DNA of 64,000 nucleotides from Salvator merianae (taxonomy: Eukaryota > Chordata > Lepidosauria > Squamata > Teiidae), in assembly GCA_003586115.2 (NCBI GenBank), contig QVOM02000042.1, positions 39,119,625-39,183,624 on the forward strand. Direction: 5' to 3'. The position numbers were made by a program, and so were the translations under genes. Below are positions 32,411 to 43,871 of the stretch, piece after piece. Positions within the stretch are counted from its first letter, which is position 1. Every line of letters begins with the position of its first letter. The notes under the pieces are model-generated. The model was not told the DNA's origin. It was given only the letters and a program-made list of their open reading frames with translations, and did not search any database.

Positions 32411-34424
32411 ACACCAATATCACAACATCGTGATAACCAATGGCCAACACATGAGGTGAGCTTGAGTGGCCCTTATAGCATCATGAAGTGAACCTTGTGT
32501 TCTAGCTGTTTAAACCTGGATGCCCACATGCATGCTTGCACACTGCGCACAAAGCATGATTGACATGATGCTGTGGTACTACTGGAGTAATAAGGTACAG
32601 ACTTGGTATTGTCTTTCCTTGAACCTCAGTTCACAGTCTATTGCTTTAGCTTTAAAAGAGGGGTCTAAAAAGCTTCATTTTATAGCTTGAAGCCCTTTCC
32701 TTTGCCTACATACAAGACTATTTCTTCTCAATCATGATAGTCACTTTAGTTATGATTGAGGCTGTTGATAATGGACTCCACTAGAACTCACATTTCCATA
32801 AATCACATCCTGTTAACATGAAAGCTAGGGGATTACAGCTATTATGCATTTTTTTGACATGCAGCTTGACCAGCTAATGGTGAAAATGTGTCAGCTTTCT
32901 AAAATTAAAAGAAATATAGCAAGGAGTTTAGATCAGAAGGATTGAAACAGCAGAGATAGAGAGTGCAGGCAAAATGAATTACTGCTCTCCTTTCCTTTAG
33001 TGACAGAAGATTACAGCAGTAGGGGGAAAATACAAATCCCCACAGAATAGCATATCTGGGTGATAAACTTCCTAGAGGCCTGACAGTGGAGTAATCTCAG
33101 ATCAGGCACCTATTTATGAGGCAAATTTAAGATGCCTCCAACTCTGCAATGGAAAAACAAATCAACTCAGAAAAATAAGCCACAAATGTTTTCTGCCAAT
33201 CTTCTGACATAGGCAGCTCCCCTGGGCCCTTAGAGCCATTATGCCAATATCTACATCATTAGGATTGGACTCCAATTAATCAGAAGGAATAAATCTTCAG
33301 ATCCTTCTTTTAAACACACACACACACACACACACACTTATGAATTGTGAGATTAAACAGAGGCTACCAAAAAAAAAAAAAAAAACCAGCCACAACCTCA
33401 CACCACCACAAACCCTTTATCCTTAAGGCAGAGTGGTGCAAGCGAGAATAAATCCCACTTGAGTTATCATAATGGCTGCCAAGCTAATTGAGAACACATT
33501 CGCTTCTTTAACTAAATAAATTACGGTTGCAATTATATGACCTCAAGGTCAGCTCCTCTAGGAGATGCCCAGTACTTGAATTAGCTATTCAGCTCTTCAC
33601 AGTAAGTGGCCTTAGCCAATCACTGCCAGATAAACACTGTTGAAATATGCATTTAATTATCTTAGCCTTTTAACTTTCAAAATCTTTTCATTGCCAGTAG
33701 TTATTTGCTAATTTATTCAGGGTGGACAAAGAAATTCAGTGCCTAGTTAGGATGCTGTTAGGATGTAGATGTGTTTCCCTGAGCAAGGTAAATGGTTTGA
33801 AAACATCTTGTAGTGACACACCAGTCTTATGAATGAATTCAGAGTACCATCTTGGCTATTCTTAACAGGAATTGCTTAGAAATGATCTGATGGAATTAAG
33901 AGTCCCTTTAACTCTGCTACTCAAAGAAGAGAAGGAACTATATAAAGGAAATGACTTTTAAAGTAAAACTTGTTTTTTTGAAGTCCAGGCAACATCATAA
34001 CGCTGATAGGGGTTTATGCAAGATGAACATATTTCACACCTGTAATATGGTAGTGATCACTATAATTCTTTGTTCTCTGACAAAACTAGACATGTGTTTT
34101 CTCTTACTGATTTGTTGTTCTGTACAGGCAAAGTCTGTCAAAACAATGTCAACTGTAACTAGGAAAAATATAATTGACTCTTGATGTTCTTCAGAAATAA
34201 CACCAGTCAAGAAAGATTGGTTGTTGTTATAAATAAGATTTACAGTCATTGGGTCACTGGTGTTCTTCTGTCTTGTGACTTCAGTCGCATTCTTTGTATG
34301 AGTAGCAAACTGAAGTCTTTGGCTTGCTTCCAGATTTTCAGCTCCATGAATGGAAATGATTCTCTAATATGCAGGTCTTTTTTGTAGTGGAGGCTTCTGC
34401 TGGTGGAAAGAGAGGGAGACCCCA
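32411..34424. other. Anonymous A+T-rich sequence with short simple repeats
   Basis: (CA)n at 33316-33338 and poly(A) at 33369-33386. No recognisable gene. Two antiparallel frames near 33950-34437 overlap and have no domain. Confidence 0.35.
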
Positions 34425-34507
34425 GCCCGTTCTGCACTGGGCCTTATTCCAGATTATATCCTGGAACAGGGGCCTGCTGTCCACATGCTAGTACAGATTA
34501 TGAAGGG
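34425..34507. mobile_element. Short TIR-type element fragment
   Basis: ccgttctgcactgggccttattccagattat… ending near gaagggccct. The same block (ctgaactgggccttattccaaattat) begins the fragment at 36482, showing a shared short element. Confidence 0.5.
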
Positions 34508-34855
34508 CCCTATTCTGAGATATGGGTCCTTTCTGCACTGAAAGACCTGTGATCAGAACTGGTGGATCTGGAACATCCAGGCTTCCTGATTTCAACCACA
34601 GAACATCATCTACTAGATCAGCACTGTCTGAACAATAGTGCTGTTTCAAATCAGCCCATACCATGACCTTGCAGCACATGTGGGCTTCAAGACAAAGGTT
34701 CCTAGCCTCAGAGCTTCTGAGGGACATATTTCAGTGGTACACTATGGAATGCCACTGAAATACATCCCCCAGTAATCCCAAACACAGGAGGCATTCCTTC
34801 TGAATTTCTCCTGTGTCCTGGATCATGCCCTCTGATATGCTGGTAGACAGATTTA
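34508..34855 (+). mobile_element. TIR DNA element (gggcctttctgcactg family), diverged copy
   Basis: Left end gggtcctttctgcactgaaag. The core aaaggttcctagcctcagagc…ggacatatttcagtgg…ccactgaaatacatcccccagtaatcc parallels 6446-6875. Right end lost against the following CR1. Confidence 0.7.
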
Positions 34856-35085
34856 AGAAGGGGTTAGACAATGGCTACTAGAATGGATGCCTAGGTACTA
34901 CTTCTGGGTTGGAGAGACAGGCAAGATGTCTCTAAAGACTATTTGCAGGAAATTGAGAGCATGTGAGGGACTCATCCTTGTTGTCTGCTTGAGAATGTCA
35001 AAAAGCAAATGATGGGTGATTGTGCAAGACAAAGTGCTATACTAGATGAGCTGTGGCCTGATCCAGCAGGGCTTCTCTTATGTTC
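34845..35085 (+). mobile_element. CR1 LINE 3' end, older subfamily
   Basis: gaaggggttagacaatggctactag… through aaagtgctatactagatgagctgtggcctgatccagcagggcttctcttatgttc: the typical old CR1 3' terminus, related to 16350-16625. Confidence 0.8.
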
Positions 35086-36480
35086 AGAGCCTGGTGATTT
35101 GTTGATTTTTAGTTTTTCACTAAAGCCTGCCTCTTCTTCTCTTGTCATCATTATTTCCTTCAGAATAGGAGTTTTGGCTCAGGGATCTGCCTCAAATTCT
35201 TTTCTAACCGATCTAAAAAATTAATTCAACTTCTCTGCAATTTCCTTTTCTCCTCTTTGACTTCCTCATCCTCCAAGAAATCAGAGACATCCCTGCCTAG
35301 CTTTCTTCTTCTAATGTACTTGAAGAGTCTTTTATTTTCAGTTTGTAGAGCTTGGGGCATATGCTCCTCAAATTATCTTTTTCCTTCTTTCACTGTCTTT
35401 TTGCATTCCTTTTGCCCAAGTTTGTGTTCATTTTAGTTTTTTTCATTAGGGGAAGTATTCCACTTCTGAAGGATGTTTATGTGCTTTCTTGACCATGCTA
35501 AATCATGCAGGCCTCTTCTTTACCTTGGAGGTCCTTTTCTTAATTTAGGATTACATTATAACTAAGCCTCTATTATTGTGGTTTTAAACAGCCAGGCTTT
35601 TTGAAGAGAGTTTGCCCTCTTCATCTTCCCTTTGAGTTTCCTTTTCACTTGTCTTCTCAGTTTTGAGACGTTCTCTGCCACACAGTCATTTATAGTATTT
35701 AAGAATTTGAGTTATCTGTCATAGCTTGAGCAGACATTTACCCAATCAATCTGTGTGCAATTGAAGTATCCTATTATCATAATATTTCTTTTTGGGTTGC
35801 TTCTCTAATTTCCTTCTCCATTTCCAAGTCTCTTTGAGCTTTATGGTAAGGTGGGTAATAGTACACACCTAGTATTAACCTATTTTTATGATCTACTATC
35901 TGATTATGTGGACTGGTACTCAATGTTCTCTTTTATACGCAAAATAACACTTCTACCAGTACTCAATTTCCTGTCTTTTCTATAGAGTTTGTAACCAGGA
36001 ATAACCAGGTTCCACTGATTCTCACTAGTCTACCAATTTCAGTTATGCCCGCTATACCTCTGTTTTCCTCTAAAACCAGACTTTCGAGTTCATTCATTTT
36101 GTTCCACAGAATCCAGGTGTTTGTACATAAACGCTGCTAAATAGCATCTCTCTCTGGATCCTTTTGACTTCTGCTATTTTCTGAAGTTTGCTTTGGTCTC
36201 CTTGAATAGCCATCACATCTGACTACATTTTATTGCCTTTTTTTTACTACTTCTCCTTTGCAACACACATAAATCTTATCAACCCCTTCCCTAAGAAATT
36301 TATTTTCCAAAAACAGATGTGCTTTCGCTCCTGTTGGCTTTTCCCTGCTATCAATTTAAAAGTTGTTTTGCCTCCCTTCTAAATTTAAGTGCCAGCAGTT
36401 TAGTCTTATTTTAGTTTAAGTGGAGCCCATCCCTGTACATGTCCAGCTTTTCCCAAAACATTCTCTAAAACCTAATACGT
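35086..36480 (-). mobile_element. CR1-clade LINE, ORF1 end to ORF2 linker, degraded
   Basis: Read on the minus strand from 36480: the end of ORF1, then endonuclease blocks (…NELESLVLEE-type near 36090, …DRQLKFL-like near 35710), then the linker …ENKRLFKYIRRRKLGRDVSD… at about 35350-35290 and …EIAEKLN… at about 35245-35225. Many frameshifts and stops. It overlaps in content with the copy at 36620-41990, so it is a separate insertion. Confidence 0.75.
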
Positions 36481-36481
36481 A

Positions 36482-36615
36482 GGGCCCTTTCTGAACTGGG
36501 CCTTATTCCAAATTATGGTCCTTTCTGAAGTTACCTTTAGTAACTTGGACCCACATAATAAGCTTTTGGACCCCATAGATCTGCATGCTAATGCAGATCA
36601 GTGAGTGTGATCCAG
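36482..36615. mobile_element. Short TIR-type element fragment
   Basis: gggccctttctgaactgggccttattccaaattat… matches the fragment at 34425-34507. It lies between the two antisense CR1 relics. Confidence 0.5.
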
Positions 36616-36619
36616 ATTA

Positions 36620-37560
36620 ATGAGGCTGGTAACTGTTTCCACCACTTTTGGTAATATATTCCACAGAACAATGACCTGGTGGGTAAAGAGTCCTAACTTT
36701 CTTGCCTATCAGTTTCATAAAATGTTGCGTGATAAAGAAAGTAATTTTTCTCAATTGATTTTTTGCATATCTTGCATAATTTTATACTTACATTTCAGAT
36801 AGGTCTCCCCTTAAATGCCCATTTCTAAAGCTGTATAGGCCTAGACATTGTAACCAAATCTCATAAGGGAGGAGTTCTAGACCCTGATCATCCTGGTTGG
36901 CCTTTTCTGCACTTTTTCCGGTTCCATAATATCCTTCCTGAGGTGCGGTGACTGGTATTGTTCATAATATTCTAGATGTAGCCTCACCATAGAATTGGAA
37001 AGAGGCACAATGAAGCTTGCAGATTTATTCTGTTTTTCCTTCTTGCCGCAGCACACTGGATTGACATTTTCATTGAATGATCCACCAGAATCTCAAGATC
37101 TCTTTCCTGATCTGTCACAGAAAGTTCAGATCCCATTGAATTACAGGTGCTATTGCCCCCTGCCCAAAGTGTGTCACCTTGCACTCACTAACATTAAAAC
37201 TTATTGGCCACTTGGTTGCCCAAACGCCCATGTCAAGATGTCCATTTGGAGCTCTTCATAATCTTTCAGTTTTCACTATCCTGAATAATTTGATTTTGTC
37301 ATCAATCTTTGCTATCTCACTGCTTACCCCTACTTCTAGATACTTTATGAATAAATTAAAAAGCACAGGTTCCAGTACTGAACCCTGGGTAATCCCTGTT
37401 TTTACTTACCTCCATTTTGAGAATTGTGTATGTATTACAATTTTCTGTTTCCTGTCCTTTAGCTAGTTACCATTCCAGGTTGAGAACCTGCCCTCTTACT
37501 CCATGAGTGATGGTTTTATTAAATAGTCTTTGATGAGGGACTTTGACAAAAACTTTCTGA
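36620..37560 (-). mobile_element. CR1-clade LINE, reverse transcriptase C-terminal part (main antisense relic)
   Basis: The minus-strand frame 37184-36984 gives …GNSTCNSMGSELSVTDQERD… and …LVDHSMKMSIQCAAA…, the canonical CR1 segment after the reverse transcriptase palm. Upstream blocks are collinear with CR1. The sequence is interrupted at 37560 by a DNA element and resumes at 38058. Confidence 0.88.
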
Positions 37561-38057
37561 GGACGTTCCCACATTTGATGGGCTGGACCACTGTAACTGA
37601 TTTGTTCCTACTAGTAAAGTTATCACATGGAGCAGTTCACAAGGCTATCTTCAGAACAGCAACCATGCTGCCCCACACCACCTGCCCCGCTCTAAAACTC
37701 ATGTGTGCTTTGGAGCTTGCTGCAAGGGCTCCAATGGACAACAATGAAAGTTCCTGGCCTCGGTAGAACTCATTTTGGTAGCACAATTTGGTGCACTGCT
37801 GAAATAGGTCTCCCTGCTAAACCAGCCCATGGAATAATGCACCCTTTCACCCTCCTCCCTGGGCTAGTTTATTCATGAGTAGACTTTTTTAAAAGTCCAT
37901 TGTCCTGCTTAGTTTTGAATATGTTCTGTCCAATGCAGACAGGGCTGTCTAGTAGGGGGAAGGTCCTCTCCGGTCTGCTCTGGAGTACAGAAGAGAGAGG
38001 CTCAAAAGGGGTCTAGGCTTTGCAGTGTACCATGGTACCGGTAAGTGCGAAAAGGCC
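37561..38057 (+). mobile_element. TIR DNA element inserted in the CR1 relic
   Basis: Ends ggacgttcccaca… and …gtgcgaaaaggcc are imperfect inverted repeats. The interior (agttcctggcctcggtagaac…actcattttggtagcac…actgctgaaataggtctccc) matches 6446-6875. It is flanked by ctga at 37557-37560 and 38058-38061. Removing it with one ctga copy rejoins the CR1 sequence seamlessly, which fixes its limits. Confidence 0.8.
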
Positions 38058-38640
38058 CTGAAAGTCCAGATAGACAATGTTAACTGGATCATCATGTGCT
38101 TTTATTGACACTTGGAAAGAATTATAATGAGTCAGTAAGGTATAATTTACCCCTGTGGAAGCCATGCTGATTTTTTTTCCAGCAATGCTTGCTCCTCTGT
38201 GAGTACAATAATTTTATTTTTAATGATGGTTTTCCTCACTGTACCTGGAATTGATGTTAATCTGACTGACCTATAATTTTCTGGATCAGACCTGGATCCT
38301 TTTTTGAAGATCAGAGCTACATTTACTACCTTCCAGTTTGTAGACACAGAGTCTGATCTCATGAAAGATTATATATTCTTATTGGAAGATCAGCAATTTC
38401 ACATCTGAGTTCCTTAAGAACTCTCAGATAAATGCCATCTGGTCCTGGTGATTTGTTAGCATTTAGTTTATTAAGACACATAAGCGCCCCCCCCCCCCCG
38501 TTACCTCTATTCAGTGTAATTCTTCTGTCACCCTTCTTGAAAAGATAGGCACAGCTGCAGGCATATGCCTTCTGTGTTCCTCAGTGAAAACAGAGGCAAG
38601 TAATTTGTTTAGCTTCTCTGCAATCTCTGAGTGTGTTCAG
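38058..38640 (-). mobile_element. CR1-clade LINE, reverse transcriptase N-terminal part
   Basis: The minus-strand frame 38362-38147 reads …WKVVNVALIFKKGSRSDPEN… then …TSIPGTVRKTI…, the CR1 reverse transcriptase entry. The …SPGPDGIYL-type block lies at about 38450-38420 and …SVFTEEHRRH… at about 38595-38565. A C11 run near 38488 interrupts it. Confidence 0.9.
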
Positions 38641-39240
38641 ACTAGCTATTTCAGTTGCCTTCTGGGCAAAATTGACCCGGGGGGGGGGCAAACTGGAAAT
38701 ACAGGGGAAAAAAAATGCCTTACCCTACCACCAAACCTGTAATTATGTGCCTTTTCAACAGCTGGGAGAAAGCAACTCTTGGGTCACCTTACTCTGAGCT
38801 GGGAGCACCTCTAAAAATCACAGCCTTGAATTGCCTATTACAGCAGAATGACCAATAAGACCTACAGGAACCCATTAGAGAATAGGATAATCAGGGAGGG
38901 GCACCAGTGAGCTCTTGCTGGCTCCAGGAAGAGTTTCCTTTTGAACTCAATTAAACAGATTGAAAGAAGCTGAAACTGCAACTAAAAAAATCCTGCCTTC
39001 TTTAAAAAAGTACTTTAAAAGCACACTAGACTACTTATAGTAATGCAAAGTGGGGAGAGAGAGACTTGAGTTTCATTCTTAGAATAATTTTGTTTGGAAA
39101 CAAAAAACCCTGGTGGTTAAGGAGTTAGGCAGGAGGAAACTGCTTCAGCAAAGAGGCGGGGATTTCTTACCCAGTGGCCAATTGGTGGGCAGCACCCCTT
39201 ACAGTCATGGTACGTTGCCTGCTGAAGTGAATAGGCTACA
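38641..39240. mobile_element. Unnamed element inserted in the CR1 relic
   Basis: Interrupts the CR1 order between linker (39241 upward) and reverse transcriptase (38640 downward). The left end gagtgtgttcagactagct looks like a DNA-element terminus. The right 120 bp (39118-39240) match 1-112 of this window. Contains a G9 run near 38680. No coding capacity. Confidence 0.6.
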
Positions 39241-40165
39241 TTTTGAGTAAGCTTTTAGCCAAATATACAAATACATGTCTTTGGAAAGCTTTCTTTCTGT
39301 GCACCCAGGAATTATTTGCTCGTTTTGTTCAGGCAGTTTTAAAAATCTCTAGTCCGATCATACCTTCTGTGTCCTCTTTAATTATCCTTTTCTTTCCATT
39401 GTCATCTAATGATCAAACTGCTTTACTGGTTGCATTCATACTTCTAATGAAGTTATTATTTCTTTTAAATTTTTTAGCAATATGCTCGTCAAAATCCTTC
39501 TTGGCATTCCTGATTGCCTCTTTGCATTTGTTCTGCCAGAATTTATGTTCTTTCCTGTTCTCTTCATTTAGGCAAGCCTTCCATTTTATAAATAAGCTTT
39601 TAATAGCATCCTGTACTTCACCTGTAAGCCATGTTGATGTCCTCTTGGATTTGAAAGTGCCCTTTCTTCTTTTAGGTAAGCATTCTAATTGAACCTTCAT
39701 TATTGTGTTTGTAAATGGTCACTAAGCATTTTGAAATGATTGCACTCTCCTAATGTTCCCTTTCAATTTCTTTTTTACTAGTTTCCTCATTTTGGGGAAG
39801 TTTCTTTTATGAAATTTAAAGCATCTGTTTTAGATTTTATTGACAACTTACTGTCTTTAAGTTAAAGGTGATTGCATTGAAGCCACTGTTCCCTATTAGA
39901 TCTGCCACAGTGAAATCTTGAGCATTTTAGGATCAAGTCCAGGATTCCCTTTCCCCTAGTTGGTTCCACAATCATCTATTCTAAGGAACAATCATTTTGC
40001 ATTTCTAGGATTTCTCTCTCTCTCATGAGTAGATGAAGAGTTCACCAAGTCTACGTAAGTCTAATTGAAGTCCTTCATAATTACACTTTCTTTTTGAGGA
40101 TGCTTCCATTACCTCATTTTCCAAATGTGTATCTCCTTCAGGAGTTTGATTAGAAGGGGAAAAAC
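39241..40165 (-). mobile_element. CR1-clade LINE, endonuclease–reverse transcriptase linker
   Basis: The minus-strand frame 39700-39413 contains …WLTGEVQDAIKSLFIKWKAC… and …FWQNKCKEAIRNAKKDFDEH…, hallmark CR1 linker segments, in about 95 uninterrupted codons. The remainder to 40165 is decayed. Interrupted at 40174 by a DNA element. Confidence 0.88.
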
Positions 40166-40173
40166 ATGTCTTT

Positions 40174-40615
40174 AAATTAGGGTCTGTTCACACGTATCTA
40201 TAGATGAGCTTCCAGATGCTTGCTGGACAGGCCCATCTGCATGCCCATGCTACTGCTGTGTCCAGCAGCACCTCAGGCTATTCCTGGATACTACTAGCTG
40301 TGGACAACTAAAATATTGTCCACAGCTCAACTGGGAGTAGCTGACTGACTCCTGGTCAGCAGTGTTTGCACCCCCTTCCAAGTGCGAACACTGTGAGTAG
40401 GTGGGGAGATGCGGCTGTGGCTGCACAGTCACATGCCACATCCCAATCACCATAGCAATGTCCTGCCAAATGCCAGATGTTGCTGTGACTACTGTCATGG
40501 CAATCAAACCTGCCATTCACACTTCAAGTGCTGGTGGCTTGGTACAGGACTGTTCTAGCACTCAAAGTGCAAATGGTCACTGCGCTGCTGGGTCTTTGCC
40601 AGCCTAGTATGATAT
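40174..40615. mobile_element. TIR DNA element, copy of the one that hosts copia
   Basis: Left end agggtctgttcacacg against tagggcctgttcgcactt at 25173. The right half, gccattcacacttcaagtgctggtggctt…gttctagcactcaaagtgcaaa, lines up with 30538-30598 (ccattcgcactgtgtccagtgctggtcggctt…gttccagcactgacaggtgcaaa). It lacks the 21-bp array. It separates CR1 endonuclease from linker. Confidence 0.65.
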
Positions 40616-40619
40616 TGTT

Positions 40620-41055
40620 TCTGGCCTGATATTCTTACCCTCAATACTTCTGTGGAAGGGTCTGATTCACCTAGACACTCCAGTACATAAGACTCTATCT
40701 CTTCTTTTATGTACAAAGCTACACAACCTGCAGTTCACCCTTTCCTGTCTTTCCTATGCAGTTTGTAACCTAGGATAACTGCATCGCATTAGTTTTCATT
40801 TGCCGACCAGGTTCAGTTATGCCAATAATATCAACTTGTTAATCCATTGCTACGCATTCCAGTTCTGCTATTTCGGCTTGGAGGTTTCTGGCATTTGCCT
40901 ATAGGCATTTATATGCTTATCTCTGGTGCACATTCAGTACTGTAAGACCATGTGAATTCTTAGACTGCCTCTTACAAATTTCTACTTGAATATTGTTGAC
41001 TAGTTCCCCACTCAACTCCGTACTATGTGTATCATTTCAACTGTCCTCACTCAAA
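40620..41055 (-). mobile_element. CR1-clade LINE, start of ORF2 endonuclease
   Basis: On the minus strand about 40900-40650 give NARNLQAEIAELE…, …VDIIGITE…, …CIGKTGKG…, and …CVALYIKEEIESYVLECLGE…, the first segments of the CR1 apurinic-type endonuclease, with stops between them. Confidence 0.85.
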
Positions 41056-41625
41056 TGTATACTTTCCTGAACCGGATGCTGCCGAGCTCCTATAGGCTTT
41101 TACCCAGGGATCAGTTTAAAAGCTGTTCTGCAACGTTTTAATATTCAGTGCCAGTAATCTGGTTCTATCTTTGTTCAAGTGCAACACATCTCTTTTGAAT
41201 AGGTAACACTTGTCCCAAAATGTCCCTCAGTTACTAACAAATCTAAACCCTGCCCCTCAACAGCACAGCCTCATCCATGCATTGAGGCTCCTGATTTCCA
41301 CCTGTTTAGCTGGCCCTTCATTTGGAATAATGAGCATTTCTGGGAATGCATCCTTGGAGGTCCTGGACTTCAATCTTTTACCTAACACCTAATTTGACTT
41401 GCAGGGCCCTCTGCTTAGCCTTCCTAACATCTTTGGTGCTGACATGTGCTATGATCACCAGCTCCTCCCCGGCACTGTCTACCATGCTATCTAGATGCCC
41501 TGTGATGTCTGCAGCCTTTGCATGTGACAGATAAGTCACCATGCAGTCAACACGCCATTCACAAGCCCATCTCTCTATATTTCTAATAACTGAAACACCC
41601 TCTACAGTTAGTCCCTCCCGTCACT
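41056..41625 (-). mobile_element. CR1-clade LINE ORF1, SGNH/esterase-like domain relic
   Basis: Minus-strand translation gives …VIRNIERWACEWRVDCMVTY…, then …HAKAADITGHLDSMVDSAGE… and …ELVIIAHVSTKDVRKAKQRA…. This corresponds to the esterase-like (SGNH/GDSL) domain known in ORF1 of many CR1-clade LINEs, including its valine/isoleucine-rich strand followed by a His-Val-x-Thr-Lys/Asn-Asp block. Stops begin downstream. Its place directly before the endonuclease fits ORF1. Confidence 0.75.
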
Positions 41626-41996
41626 CGTGGAGGAATATCTTTGGTGGAAGAGGATAGAGGGACATCCTTTAAGCAATGGGTGCTAATTAAGGGATCTGTT
41701 CCTCTTCCTCATTTTGATACCTCCCCCACCTGAGACCTCCATGCTCCAAGGCAGTAGTAGGGTTGCCCATTGTGGAGTGGGTTGCTCCTAGTGCATCCCT
41801 GAAGATCTCAACCTCATGCTTGTTTCTCTTTCTCCCTGCTTCTCCAGGTCAGGTACCTTGGATTCAAGGGAAGAAACCTGTTCCCTAAGAGCCAAGAGTT
41901 CATTACACCAGGTACACATCCATGACTTCTGCCCAGCAGGCAGATAGTCATACATATGATACGCCATGCAAAATATTCCTGCCTACCTACCTGCAT
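41626..41996 (-). mobile_element. CR1-clade LINE ORF1, N-terminal/coiled-coil relic
   Basis: The minus-strand frame 41996-41814 includes …MNSWLLGNRFLPLNPRYLTW… and …SREKEKQA…, compatible with the Leu- and charge-rich segment preceding the esterase-like domain. The 5' UTR is not recognisable. Confidence 0.55.
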
Positions 41997-43489
41997 GACT
42001 TAAATTATTTTATTTCTGTTGCTATTTAAATTATTTTAGTTTTTTAATGATGCAAGTTATTTTAGTTTTTGTTATTATTTATATTATTTTACTTTCTCTA
42101 AATTATTTGTAGTATTGTTTTACTTGTTACTATTTAAATTATGAGCTATTTTACTTTCTAAAAATATTTGAATTTTTTTTTTAATTTTGTTGCAATTTAA
42201 TTTAGTTTTTAAAATTTTTTAAAACTTTTTGTTACAATAAATACTTCTCACACCATTATGGGCATGGGCCACTTCTCTGAATCGCAGCAACAGCAAGCTC
42301 TCCTCCCTCAGACCATTTGCTCAAACCAGCTTACAAATCAGCCCCCTCTAGGAGCTAAACCAGTCACACACCATTTGCCCAACAAGCTCCCCAAAACCCA
42401 GAAGATCCAGCCCACAAACTTACCAGAGCACCAGTAGTGATTCCTCCAAACTCCTTGATCTCTGGAGAGCAGCCTTCTTCCACTTGAGTACACATTCCAA
42501 CTGCTCCAGAGCAAATTTTCTGAAGTGAAAAGGAAGAATCAGCAATATCACTTGACCAATGAGAGCGTTCCATGAGTGATGTTTCCTATCACAACGTTTG
42601 GATCTCAGCCAATGTATGTCTGTTTCTGGTTTAAATTGCAGAAACTTTTCCTTCTGTTATGAATTAGAAAAAAAGCTCAGCACAAGAAAGAGACATATAA
42701 TGGGACAGCCATTGGTGAGAGTCCCAGAGTGTGTAAAAATGCTCCTTGGCAATTGTAATCATTCTGCATGCTCCCTCACTGCCTCTTTAAATCAGACTAC
42801 ACACTTATCAAATATGAGTGTTTGACTTACTTGGCAAGATCATTTACTTCATCTGAGTGAAAAAAATCATTTACCAATATGGAAGTATATAACAGGCATA
42901 TTCATGAACAGCCATCCTTTCCTCATGACTCAGGCTGAATCTCCGTGTTGCCATGACACAGGTATGGCTCCAGTATCACAGCATCTTGACAGCTTCTTGT
43001 CTAGGAGAACAAGCTTGAGCATGCACGTGTGCATTTCTGGGCTGTTATGAGTGACAGTTATGCCACTCTAAGGAGGCAATACTGCTGCTTATTATAGTCC
43101 AACAGCTGTTGTACACAAACTCAAGATACTGTGATACCAGAAGCCATACTGGTGTCTTGACGAGTCATGGACCAAACCTCAATGTCTTGTATAAAGACCA
43201 GACAGTGTGTTCTACAGAAGTCAATGATAGGAAGTAAGGCTGTAACCCTATGCAACTGATATAGCAATAAGCAATTGTAGTGTATGCATTTTCATCTACT
43301 GTAGCTCAAAATGTGGTTTGGGATGATCTCACCTATGTTAGATCCACTGCTGGTATTAGGTCCCATTGAATTCAATGGTCATATAGAGCTGCATTTCAGG
43401 GGCAGTTCCTTATCTACCTGTGTTGATTGACTTATTTATTTGCAAGGATATCTCAATTTTGGGATGTTTGTATAGTACTTAAATATAAT
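41997..43489. other. Anonymous sequence; T-rich block at 42000-42240
   Basis: 42000-42240 is an A+T block of repeated ttattttag/taaattattt words, possibly expanded simple sequence next to the CR1 5' end. The rest shows no gene. Confidence 0.4.
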
Positions 43490-43640
43490 AAAATGCCCTG
43501 TTGGATTTGACCAGCAGTCTATGTAATCCAGCAACCTGTTATCACAGTAGCTAGCCAGCTCTATATGGAAAACCACAAGGATGACATGTGGCTAATAACT
43601 TTCTTGCTCACAGTCTTTCAGTCATTGGTCTTCAGAGACA
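43490..43640 (-). mobile_element. CR1 LINE 3' end, old, antisense
   Basis: gccctgttggatttgaccagcagtctatgtaatccagcaacctgttatcacagtagctagcc is the reverse complement of a typical old CR1 3' UTR (…actagatgg…ggcctgatccagcagggc). Only about 150 bp survive. Confidence 0.7.
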
Positions 43641-43788
43641 AAGGCAGCTTCTGCAGTGGGCTGCTGGTTCACATCGTCAGGGAATGCCTGTGACTGCACA
43701 GCTGACCAAGCCACTATGAAGCCATTCGTCCTGGGCAATAGCCTACCCACACAAGACCTAGTTTCAGTAAGGCATCTGGCACAAAATT

Positions 43789-43871
43789 GTGCCAGAGACC
43801 ATTCCAAGGGGAGGCTGCTTTAAAGTGGTATATTCAGTAAAGCAGCCTCCCCTTGGAGTGGCCTCTGGCAC
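43789..43871. repeat. Hairpin: 34-bp inverted repeat with 15-nt loop
   Basis: Left arm 43789-43822 and right arm 43838-43871 are complementary at 32 of 34 positions around aagtggtatattcag. Both arms contain ccaaggggaggctgcttta or its complement. Confidence 0.95.

Noticed and set aside
39243..39692. 149-codon plus-strand frame as a membrane protein
   Set aside because: It is the complement of the CR1 linker; the minus strand has the recognisable protein.
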